Shown here piece by piece: positions 22,641 through 35,400 of a DNA stretch of 64,000 nucleotides. A model generated the notes under the pieces. It searched no databases and was not told the DNA's origin. It saw only the letters and a list, made by a program, of their open reading frames with translations. This DNA is from Amyelois transitella (Eukaryota; Arthropoda; Insecta; Lepidoptera; Pyralidae), in NCBI RefSeq assembly GCF_032362555.1, contig NC_083532.1:819001-883000 (forward strand). The letters run 5' to 3'. Each line of letters begins with the position of its first letter. Position 1 is the stretch's first letter. The translations under genes and the position numbers were made by a program.

Positions 22641-23496
22641 GGACTAAAGCGAGGAGGAAAAAGAAGGTAGTAAATTCTCACTTATCACACTAAATTAATA
22701 CACCAACAAGTAAGTCCAGAATATTATGAAATTAAATAGGTCATAGGTACCTTAGTTACAGTTATGGTAAGTGGATTTCTCGAATTGTTTAATAATATAT
22801 ATATACTTCTTCAAGACTGATAGTTACAAACAATCGCAGTATGTAAATATCAGTAAGTAGTAAGTAACGGATCTTTTTAATATTAATTTACCTACTTAGA
22901 CTGAGGAATTAAAAAAAACCGACCTCATTCATGGTAATTAACAGATTAATCGTAACTTATCAGTTAATTAATGAAATTGGGAATTTCACGCTGTTCTCGA
23001 TAAATAAATCTTTTTTTTTATTACGCACTTAACGTCTTCTAAAAGGTACTTTAAACTTAAGATAATTCCGAAGACATGAATATCTTGGCTCGTGCCGACC
23101 CCTTCTACATCATGCGCGTGTTCATCAAACCATGCAGAAAACAAAAGCAACGGAAATATACCTTCAGTCGTCGACAAGAAAGTCCGCGGGACAGTTATGT
23201 AAAACTATTCGACCTATATTCAGTGTAAAACAAAATTCCATCGACATGGTAGACATATTTAAAAAAATATAAAATCATTTTTTTAATCACAAAAAAGTTT
23301 GAACTGTCAAAAATTACCGCCAAAAAGTCAATTGCGCTACTTTTACGTAACTAATTAGCAATTCTAATGTAATATTCAAATATTAACGTTGCAAGCGCTA
23401 ATGTATTGTTTAAACGAAAGTGATAGTACGTTATAAACATTTTAGTGCGCCAATTTGAATAATATTAATAAATGATTTGAATTTTACTTTTTTAAA
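22641..23496. other. Presumed promoter region of the ACE homologue, with an unexplained opposite-strand frame
   Basis: The DNA is free of the common repeats. On the minus strand 23177-22986 holds a 62-codon open stretch with mixed amino-acid use but no ATG, so it is left uncalled. Long repeat-free flanks just upstream of exon 1 fit a promoter. Confidence 0.4.
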
Positions 23497-26400
23497 ATGG
23501 GACGGAGCAAAGGAAGTGTGTTCTTTTTACTTGCTTTCTGCACAAGGCTTGCATGTTGTCAAGATTACTTCCGAATGGTAAGTTGATCATAATGATTCTA
23601 ATTGATTTTATCTGTGAATGTTAATTACTACTCTTGAGCTATTCATTATCATGATCTCGGCATTTTATCAAAATTAATGCGTCTTTTTCTACGAAAGGAA
23701 TGTATCATGTGAATGATGCATCAATCGACTACTTAACAATGTTAACTAAGACATATGGAAGGAAAAACACTTAACTCAATTTATTGACTTCTCAAATGGT
23801 AATTTCCGGTAATAAAGTACCTATAGCCTAAGTATGTTTATAAACTTTATAGATATACCTACCTACTACTGAAGGTTTTGTCTGTCCCTATACTAAGTAT
23901 CATCAAAATCAGTCCAGGCATTTTTGAATAAAAAAAAAATATCTTTGCCTGCAACTTGTGTTATTCACTGAATAAAAAAAAGCAGCGAATAAAAATTTAA
24001 AAACTTTTGTGTATCTGCTACTTTTCTTCCCAAATATATTGTAAAATTCAATCAAGGGAAATGGCTTATAAACGTCTTTTTCCCTTACGGTAGACAGAGC
24101 AAACAGTCACGAAAAGACTGAAATGCCACGTTCAGTGAGTATGGATTAATGATAGAATTTAGATTCAAATAGTGATGGGTTACACGTAGTTATAAGTAGG
24201 CACCGGCCCCCGTTATAATATCCTTACCTCTGGAGAGGAGCCTACGATGCGCCCTAAACATACATTTATACATACTCACGTCTATATCCCTTGCGGGGTA
24301 GACAGAGTCAACAGTCTTGAAAACACTGAAACGCCACGTTCAGCATGGCTCAATGATAGAATTGAGATTCAAATAGTGACAGGTTGCTAACGCATCGCCT
24401 ATACAAGAAGAATTCAAAGTTTATAAGCCTATCCCTTACGATGTCTTTGGGAAAGAGATGGAGTGGTACTTTTCTAAAGTGTCGGTAACCACACTTTAGA
24501 GTAGGACTCACTCTCTTTTCAAGACTACAGCCAACAAACAGTCTTTTGGAGTTACTGTGATTTAGTTACTATAGTCGTAACTGTATGTAATACTAGAGGC
24601 CGCCCGCGACTTCGTCCGCATGGAAACCCTATCAATCCCGAGGGAACTCCGGGATAAAAAGTAGCCTATATGTTATTCTGAATCTTCAGCTACCTATGTA
24701 TATACCAAATTTCTTCGTACTCGGTTCAGTAGTTTTTGCGTGAAAGAGTACCTAACAAACGTCCATACTGACATCCTGACATACTCACAAACTTTCCCAT
24801 TTATTATATTAGTGGGATGTATACAAAAGTCACAAGATAATACAAACATATCTATAATCAAGCCGCTTTCCCGAAAGGGGTAGACTACTTACAAGGTAAT
24901 TCAAATAAAACAAAAATTCCCTTTGTTTTAATTATCTCAAAAAGTCATCTCCCATCTCCAAATTTTGTCAACCCGTCATGGTACATGCGCATACGCAAAA
25001 AACATATCAACATACATCTTTAAGTGAAGTACAACCGTGACAGAAAACAATGGAAACCAGGTCGTGTGGTTAAACTTGTTCTGAAGGTAAAATAAATAAA
25101 TATATAATCACGGGACAAATGACACAGATTGAGTTAGCCTCGATGTAAGTTCGAGACTTGTGTTACGAGATACTAACTCAACGATACTATATTTTATAAA
25201 AATAAACACTTACTTAGATATATATCCAAGATCCAGGCCAATCAGTAAAACTACTTTTCTCATCATGCCCTGGGATTCGAAGCCGGGACCTACTGTGTCA
25301 CAGACAAGCGCACTACCGCTGCGCCACAGATGCCATAAACGAAGGTTAATTGTCTATCGTTTTAAAATCGACAGGACTGAAAGTCTGTGCTACAGCCTTT
25401 TATAGACTTCTGTCTTCATCAGTCTGGGTCTCGAATGTCAAAAAAAATCTTTTTACACAAACGTAACCTAAAATCATCAGCTAACGGTTGAGGGAGGCAA
25501 CGGGTGGATCACGTCTATATCCCTAGCGGGGTAGACAGAGCCACCAGTCTTGAAAAGACTGATAGGCCACGCTCAGCTGTTTGGCTTTGTGATAGAATTG
25601 AGATTCAAATAGTGACAGGTTGCTAGCCCATCGCCTAATAGAAGAATCCCAAGTTTATAAGCCTATCCCTTAGTCGCCTTTTACGACATCCGTGGGAAAG
25701 AGATGGAGTGGTCCTATTGTTTTTTGTAATGGTGCCGGGAACCACACGGCACTGCCGGGAACCACACGGCACAGCCGGGAACCACACGGCACAAATTTCT
25801 TGCACACCGTATTGCTTTTGCAATACAGCGCGTATACAAGTGTCGTGTGGTTCCTAGCACCTTAGAATAGGACCCTCCATCTTTTTATCATGAATGGTCG
25901 TGAAAGACGACTAAGGACCCCGCAAGGGATATAGACGTGATTATATTAATGAATGTTTGAAAAAGGTATTATGTAATAAAGACGCAGCAAGATTGTTTAC
26001 TCTCGTGGCGACATAACTAACGTTACACACCAGCTGTCCATCATCGCGAAGAAATTGACGCGCTCAGCCAATAGCAGCGAAGAATCTAAATCGCGCAAAC
26101 AAAGATTTCACGGATTGGAGCATAAATACAACCTCCGACTCAACATCGTCTGTCGCGCGGTTCCCCAGGCGTCACACCAGCCTGGCGGAAGATCTTCCCT
26201 TTGGTGGCGGTCGAGCCGAATCATCGCTCCCCTTCATAAAAGACTATAATATCCTTACAATATGTCCTTATAATTCACGGAAAATGTGTTTTTTTTACGT
26301 TATCTTCGCAAAAAGTCAGGTCAAGATTACCCGAAACCGACGAGTTTGCAAGAAAAGAGGTATGAATGTGGATGAAGCGAAAGAAGTATGCAGGGATCGT

Positions 26401-29400
26401 GGCAAGTGGAAAGATGTTGTCTCTGCCTACCCCTCTACTACTTCAAACTCTTTCTATTCGAGTTCATAAAATTTCGCATTTTACTTAAGTAGATTTACAA
26501 AATTTTGCAAAGGGTTTTACCCAAAAGGCATTCTGTCACGAGCGAAAGTTTTACCAATAATAGCTATTGTTCATTTTGTCGGTAAGTATGTCGTAAAAGT
26601 CACAGTGAATGATAGACTTTGATGACCGTACCTCGTAATAAACTAGATAACATAAATACATAAATATAAGCACGTCTTTATCGCTTGCGGGATAGACAGA
26701 GGCCACAGTCTTGGCTTAATGATGGAATTGAGATTCAAATAGTGACAGGTTGCTAGCCCGTCGCTTACAAGAGGAATCTCATGTTTATAGGCCGCTTCTA
26801 TGATTGATTTACACAATCTGCAAAAGCAATGTGTTAAACTCTATGTTATGGCTTTGTAGCGGGAGCGATGATTCGGCTCGACCGCCACCAAAGGGAAGAT
26901 CTTCCGCCGGGCTAGGTGTTATGCCTGGGGAACCGCGCGACAGACGATGTTGTGTCCGAGGTTGTATATATAGTTCCAATCCGTGAAATCTTTGAAATCG
27001 CGTCTTAGATTCTTTCGCTGCTATTGGTTGAGCGCGTCAATGTCTTCGCGATGATTGACATTAGTTGTTTGATTTGATGTTCCGACGAGTGGCGTAGAGA
27101 TGTCGCCTCAGCTTTGTTTTGCCCGGTAAACCAGCAGCTCTCCTTGTTCCAGAGATGCCCCTAAATAAGCGGCAGGAATAAATAAAATAAAGTGATTGCA
27201 AAAATACGGTCTTTACTTTTCCACTGACAAAACGAGAAACCAAAAAAACCACTATTCAAAAAATGACATAAAAAATAAATAAATATTCTGAAACCCAACC
27301 TTTTTGGTCATCCCCAACACTCTACTCAAAGTGCCGTGTGGTTCCCGGCACCAATATAAAAGAGAATTGGACCACTCCATCCCTTTCCCATGGATGTCGT
27401 TAAAGGCGAATAAGGGATAGGCTTATATAATTGGGGTTCATCTTTTAGGCGATGGGTTAGCAACCTGTCATTATTTCAATCTCAAGTCGCCGAGCTTGAC
27501 CTTTCAGTCTTTTGATGACTGTGACTCTGTCTACCCCGCGGAGGATATATACGTGATTATATGTTATGTTAAACGAAAATGAATTTAATAAGAAGGCAAG
27601 ATCTCTGAAAAATAATGGCAGGAAATCCTCCGGACTAAAATGGAGGGTATTACAATTAGGTATTCATTGTCGTTTCAACCTTCAAGATGCGCATGCGTGA
27701 CAAACAGACAAATATAATAACATAATTATAATACTTAGGTTTGTAACAAACATTAAGAATAGGCATACATACATATAGACACGTCTATATCCCTTACGGG
27801 GTAGACAGAGCCAAAAGTCCCGAAAAGAATAAGAATAGGCAAGATGACAATTTTTTTTTTGTTTTGGTGATAATTTAGTTTCACAACAACTAAAACATTG
27901 GTCAAATAATGGCATCAATAAACAATAAACTAACTGAGATACAGGAAGTAACATAACACATTATTTGGACGAGTCCAAAACGCCTTTTACAAAACGCTAC
28001 TCAAGTGTGACGTCACAACCCAGTTTCTTGTTCGCGTCATGAACTTGATTTGTATGGCAGCTACCTTAATTATTGCGTTTATGGATATGATGCCTTAATA
28101 AAGTTATTCCATTTTTTTGTTTATTCACACCTGTCATAGTCATCTATATTAATATTATAAAGCTGAAGAGTTTGTTTGTTTGAACGCGCTTATCTCAGGA
28201 ACTACTAGTTGGAATTGAAAATTTCTTTTTGCCATTTATCGAGTAAGGCTTCAGGCTATACAACATCACGCTGCAACTATAAGGAGCAAAGAAATAATGG
28301 AAAATGTGAAAAAAACGGGTAATATTATTCATCATTGAGGGCTTCAATGATGCCCAAAATAACTATTCTACGCGGACAAAGTCGTGGGCACAGCATAGTC
28401 ATTAATATAATCCTCCGTGCTGTATCTACTAGGCTTTTCTACAAAGCTCATATTTAATGTACTTTTTGAATTTTCTATCGTTCATTTCAAGAACACTGAA
28501 TTTTGATGTAGGTTCAAATCAAACTACAATTCTTTACGAGGTTCATGCAAAACATAAATTGTGATAGTTATATAGATAGATAGATACGGCCCTTCATTCA
28601 ACATTTAGTTGAGGTAATTATTTGTGACGAGAACAAGTGACACAGTTAACAGGTTTACGATTTTGTAGGGCACTCAGCGGTTCTTTGTCAAACCTTTACT
28701 GGGCCCTTCTCCGAAGATAATACTCTTCATTTAGGGTGGATATAATATGTTAGATTTTCCAATTGGTTCCTGTATCATTTTATCACTTATTATAGATTTT
28801 CCAAATGGTTCTAGTATCCGTGTTTTTAACTAATTATAGATACAATCACGTCTATATCCCTTGCAGGGTAAACAGAGCCAACAGTCTTTAAAAGACTGAA
28901 ATGCCTCGTTCACCTTATCGCGCTGTATGATGGAATTGAGATTCAAATAGTGACATGTTCACATATTCCATTATTTCTTTGCTCCTTAAAGTTGCAGCGT
29001 GATGTTATATGGCCTAAACGGCCTAAAGCCTTCCTCGATAAATGGTCTATTCAACGCAAAAAGAATTTTCCGATTCGAACTAGTAGTTCCTGAGATTAAA
29101 CGCTTAAAAAAACAAACTCTTCTACTATATAATATAAGTATAGATATGTCATGTCATGTTATGGATAAATAATTTGACCACAGCAAGCGACGACAATCTG
29201 ACCCCCGGAACTTTGCAGGAAAATCAATAATAAATATTTATATATATTTTTTTTTATAATTCAGGGAGTGAACACGAATGCGGCTGAAGCGACGCAGTTC
29301 CTGAGGGAATATGACCGGGAGGCGTCTGGAATGTGTTACAGGTAAAGAAATTAATTCCAAATAAGAAAGAACGATATTGATTGACTGGAAGAAATCCCGA

Positions 29401-32400
29401 TTGGGATAAGTCCGCCATTGTACATATTCATCTAAATCCAATGACTGTAACTTTAAATTTTTATTAGGTACCTACATTTCTTTTTATGTGCAGAAAGGAG
29501 TTTATAAACAAACAAACGATCTTAAATGAGCGAAAATATTTATAGAGCCCCTTAATACCTGATGGGCATTAAGTCCGCCTTTTGTACATTTTTGTTTTTT
29601 GTGCAATAAAGTATAAATAAATAAATAAATACCTGAGGGGTTAGAGAGTTTTAGTGCCATGAAGTTGCCACTAGATGGCGCTGATTAAATCACATACAAA
29701 CTCGCGGTTACTTGCTCGACTCGATTTATCGAGTAAAATAGCCACTAATTTCGCTGTTTTATTTATAAATAGATTCATACATACATATGGTCACGTCTAT
29801 ATCTCTTGCGGGGTAGACAGAGCCGACAGTCTTGAAAAGACTGATGGGCCACGTTCAGCTATTTGGCTTAATCATAGAATTGAGATTCAAATAGCGACAG
29901 GTCGCTCATCCGTCGCTTAAAAAAGAATCCCAAGTTTGTAAGTGATGAGGACAACTAGTCCTGAATTATAATTTTTGACGAAATAAAACTTTGGACTCGA
30001 TAAAAAGATGTGTATTCGGAAAAACGTTCAAAAAAAGGCGGAAAGATTTTTCTTCTTTTTTTTTTTACTATGGAAATTGCGCACAGATAATTAATTGGCG
30101 CAAACATGCCCCCGGGCGTTGAAAGCCTCTCTTTCAACCAAACTCTGCGTCGACGGGTAGAGGGCAAATCCTATTGAAAGCTCTTCGTATGACTCCAACA
30201 GATGTGGTGATGTCTGCCACCCGAACAATTCCATCTGATCCAGGATGGACGGCAATGACTCTCCCCAATCGCCATTTGAGAGGAGGTAGATGATCTTCCT
30301 TTACGACGACCAATGCTCCCAGCTTCAGTGTATCGTTGCCCTTTTGCCACTTGGTTCTGTGCTGCAACTCAGACACGAACTCCTTACTCCAACGAGCCCA
30401 AAAATGCTGGCGTAGCTGCTCTATTCGTTGGAAACGTGATAATGAAGCAGTGGAATGGTCCTTGATATCATGCCGTGGAAGTGAAGTAAGAGGCCGGCCT
30501 ATCAAAAAATGTCCTGGAGTCAATGGGGTGCAATCTGCTGGATCGGAAGACAGAGGCGTCAGTGGACGTGAATTTAATATTGCCTCAATCTGGACTAACG
30601 TGGTGTTAAGTTCTTCAAACGTAAGGTTACAATTTCCCAACACTCGCCTAAGGTGGAACTTTGTTGACTTGACACCCGCTTCCCAAAGACCGCCGTAATG
30701 AGGGCTATACGCAGGGATAAAATGGAATTTGAGACCATCATTAGCTAATTGTTCGCTCAAGGAATTACAATTAGTTTTAAGAAACTTCGAAAGTTCATTG
30801 CAGGCCCCTACGAATGAGGTACCGTTATCGTAATAAATATCATCGGGCTTTCTCGCGAAATAAATCGAAATAATGCTAGTAAATACTTATTACTCGTTAA
30901 GTCACTTACCAACTCCAAATGGATAGCTTTAGTGGTGAAACACACAAAAATTGCAATGTACACTTTTATCAGCTTACATCCGCGACCTTGCCGACTAGCA
31001 GCCATGATGGGACCAGCATAGTCCACACCAGTGCACTGAAAGGGGTAACCGCCTGATAGGAGACGCTGCTGTGGTAAATTGCCCATTATAGGACTAACTG
31101 TTCTACCTGATATGCGACAGCAACGTACACACTTACGATAACAACTCCTCGCTAAATTTCGTCCGCCTATAGGCCAGTACGAATCTCTAATAGAAGCCAA
31201 CATCAATTGTGGGCCTGCATGCATTAACCTTATATGTTCAAATTCAAAAAGTAATTTTTTGTTTTATGAGTGGACTGTAAAATAATAGGGTGCTTTTTCT
31301 CAAAACAAAACAAGGAATTAACTAAGCGTCCTCCAACACGCATTATTTTATTATCATCAAGAAATACATTAAATTTAATAAGGGCGCTTTTATTTAGCAA
31401 TTTACGATTACCAGAAAGCATTTCATACTCAGGAAATGATTCTTTTTGACTTTGGATAATGACAACATTTAGTGCATCCTGCAAATCATCTTGTGACAGA
31501 AATTTACTAGCTGTAGGCTTTTTTCTTCACATTTTAATAAATTTTGAAACAGTACCTACAGTGCGGATAAGCCTTAAATAATTTGAAAATCTACTAAAAT
31601 CTATAAGAGTGTAACTTAGACTATCATTACGAATAGTAGCGCTCAAAGAAACAGAAGGTCGAGTTTCAGGCAGATCGTTTAACTCTAATGATTTACATGG
31701 AGAAGGCCAATGTGAACTATGTTGCTTTAGAAAGCTGGGACCGCTCCACCATAAGTCTAAAGATTTTAGAACACTAATATCCACACCACGAGATATTAGG
31801 TCTGCAGGATTATGATCGGTTGGGACGTGTCTCCATGTGCAGTGCCCGCCTTGTCTAAAACTTCAGCAACGCGATTGCGTACAAATGGCTGAAGCTTAGC
31901 AGGCAACATCTGCAACCAACCCAATACTATGGTGGAGTCAGTCCAGAAATAAACTTGACTTTGATTTCAGTCTACGTTCTAGAGAATAAAAACATTTAGA
32001 TGCCCTTTGGAATGAGTCTCCTAACATAGAAGGACTTTGCTTCATTGGAATACGAACACAAAAATGACCATCTTCTAAACGTGTCGTATTTTTCAAAAAA
32101 TGTTCCTCACATAACCTTTCTTCAGGTGAATAATGAGAGAATGGAGGGTTTATCTCTTCCAGATTCCAAAACTTTACTAAATCATTGTGAATTTTATTAA
32201 AATCATTATTAAAAGAGGAATCTGTCTGAGTAAAATTACAAGAAATATCATTTGACCTACGCTTACCTGGATTATAAGTAACAGGACCGGAAACTATCCA
32301 GCCTAGTAACGTGTCACACAGTACCGGCTTACCTACACCTAGTCTAATTCTCTGTGACCCGACCAAGTCCCAGAAGAGATCAGCACCTATTAATATATCT

Positions 32401-35400
32401 ACTTCTGACGGCTTATTAAATGTGGGGTCCGCTAAAAATATGTTATCTGGAATATTCAAGTCTAAAATGTCGATTTCGCGACAAGGCATAACACTCATTA
32501 ATGATGGCAAAATAAAACAACTCAACTTTGCAGTATAAGAGTTGTATAAAGACGTCATCTTTACCTGACAAATTTTGCCTACGTGCGAACTCACGTTATT
32601 TATGCCATAGACTGAACCATTAACATGACTTGTATTCAAATTGAGCCGAGTACATAAGCGTTCTGTCATAAATGATGAAGTACTACCACTATCAAGCAGG
32701 GCGCGCACTATGTGCTCACGATCGTTCTGATCACATAACTTGATGAGAGCGGTAGACAACAAAACACCACCGCGGTGTTCACCGTTATCACCACAAGACG
32801 AACTGAGATCCGCAGACAAAGTTAAATTATTTGCACTCGCATCAGTGCTTGTCCCAGCGTCAGCGGGCGGTAACGAAGGCATGGAAACAAATGAGCTATC
32901 TCGTGATGTATTTTTATTATCATTATTATTGCAAGAATTAGAAACACGCTTATTATCCGTCAAATGCAACAATATATTGTGACGGCGTTTACACAATTTG
33001 CAACCTGGCCTTTTACAACGATTGGCGAAATGACCAACACGAAAACAATTATAACAAACTTTATAGTTAGGCATTAACTTGTAACGGGCGTCTACACTAA
33101 GCGCAAGGAATTGTGAACAACTACTTAATAAGTGATCCGACTTACAGTGCGGACACAACTTATTATTTAAATTATTATTATTGGGATTCTGAGCAACAAG
33201 CATAGATTGTATCCTACCTGTACTATGCTTAGAGGGAGAAGCATTATTGCGAGCTCGCGCTAACTCTAAGGTTTCCAATAAGTCAGAGCGCGTGCGAATG
33301 AATTGTAGGAATGTACTAAATGTAATTACTATATCCTTATCTATGCGATCCTTATGATCCTCCCACTCACGCAATGTTTGCTGAGGTAATTTACAAGTCA
33401 CTATATATATTAATAAAGTGTCCCAGTGTTTCACAGGCTCACCTAGTGACTCCAATGCACGTAGATTTTTATTAAGTTGATCAATTAAATCTTTTAAGAC
33501 AAAAGATGACTCTTTGACTATAGTGTTTAAATTAAATAAGGAGGATAAATGATTCTGCACCAATAATCTTTTATTGTCAAAACGATCACATATCAATTTC
33601 CAAGCTATGTCGTAATTTCCGGCTGAAAACTCAACGGCATGAATTACAACAGCAGCAGATCCCTCCAAAGACGCTCGCAAGTAATGGAATTTATTAATTT
33701 GGTCTATTTCGTCATTACAATGAATAAGGCTGATAAAAGTGTCACGGAATTCCAACCAATTGCTATAGGTCCCGTTGAACTTTGGGAGCTGTATGGTGGG
33801 CAACCTAACAGGCTTACGTTGACTAATACGGGTAGTTTTATCACTACTTACCGATTCTTTATCATTATTGTACTTACATAGTAAGTCCTGTGCCCTAGAC
33901 AGTGAGTTGTAATACAAAGACTCGAACTCAGCTCGTTCGGTCAATCGAAAATTGATATCGTCAGCTAAACATTCTAAACGTAACTGTACCTCATTGTAAA
34001 GTTCATACATACTTTCGATCTTCCCCATCCGTAATTGCAATTCCCTGACCGTACAACTGTCTAACTGTTCATCAGATTCTGGCAACCCATCCAGGTAATT
34101 GATGAATAACGTCAAACGTCCCTTAAAACTACCTCGTTTTTTAACAAGTTCCTTCTCTTCAGACATATTGGGAAACGAATGTGGTCAACCTGAAATGTTT
34201 ACAATGAAAATATAAACAAACGATATTTAAAGTAAAGATACAGTTATGCCTACCAATTTAATGCGTTAATTATCTAACAATAATTTGTCGACAATTAAAA
34301 TAACAAAAAGCATTAATTGAAAATGAATGTGTCGATAAATTAAAATAAAACAAACTTTACTGTCTATTAAATGATAACAAGGGCCTTAGTGATTTTCGTT
34401 GCAAAAATAAACTATGAAGTTAATTAATTACTTTGCATTGAACATAAGTACATCACCATAAATAAAATAGGCTCATTAATCCGAAATAACAAATTCATAC
34501 ACGACGGCAACAAAAATTGACCTACCTAGGTTCCTATGATACACCTGCGATGATGACTTAGTAACAATAAATTGACCTACCCACCTTTATTTTACGTGAA
34601 TAATAAAAGAATTTGCTTAAATAACAAATAATATATCCAAATAATGAAATAACAATGCTTCCTATACCTATTTAATTAAGTATAATTTGGATATAATTAT
34701 AGCAAATATTACGTAAAAAACAATGGAAAAAGATGCTAGGTATTACCAAACATAAAGTGTAATAAATAGTACTAACCTTATAAAATCCTTAATTAACACA
34801 CTTAACAATACCTGTTCGAGTGTTGGGTTAGTTATTTAAATATAATATTACTACTTAACACCATATAAATGTACTCCGTCATCTGCAGAATTTTCCTTTA
34901 GGTAGTAATGCCGCCTCGAGTCCGGTGGCATTAATAATCGTCAAATTTACTGAAATTGTTCATATTAACGCTGATCCACATTAATTATTCATCCGGCTCG
35001 AAGGACCATGATGAGGACAACTAGTCCTGAATTATAATTTTTGACGAAATAAAACTTTGGACTCGATAAAAAGATGTGTATTCGGAAAAACGTTCAAAAA
35101 AAGGCGGAAAGATTTTTCTTCTTTTTTTTTTTACTATGGAAATTGCGCACAGATAATTAATTGGCGCAAACAGTAAGCCTATCCCTTAGTCGCCTTTTAC
35201 AACATCCATGGGAAAGAGATGGAGTGGTCCTTGTAATTTTTTGTATTGGTGCCGGGAACCACACGGCTATATAAATAGATTATAGATAAATAAATAGATT
35301 CATTTATGGGTTTTTATTTCAAGGGTAACAATGTCCCAATGGAAATTCGTGACGAACATAACGGAATACAATCGTCGGAGGATGCTGGAGGAACTGGCTT

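Larger units (their letters stand above)
29938..35177 (-). mobile_element. BEL/Pao LTR retrotransposon, internally deleted, in intron 2 of the ACE homologue
   Basis: The element proper is 29943-35172, read on the minus strand. It has two 164-bp LTRs that appear identical or nearly so, running TG to CA, and a 5-bp target duplication GTAAG (29938-29942 and 35173-35177). The primer-binding site abuts the 5' LTR and the purine-rich GCCCGGGGGCA abuts the 3' LTR. Gag and protease are open (34166-31938). The frame then leads straight from the start of the reverse transcriptase region into the RNase H region, so the RT catalytic core is missing. The integrase is broken by frameshifts. Almost matching LTRs indicate recent insertion, so it was probably mobilised by a related element. 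The opposite orientation to the host gene is usual for tolerated intronic insertions. Confidence 0.93.

Noticed and set aside
30336..30698. 120-codon plus-strand frame inside the BEL/Pao element
   Set aside because: It is antisense to the integrase region, whose protein features are clear on minus.
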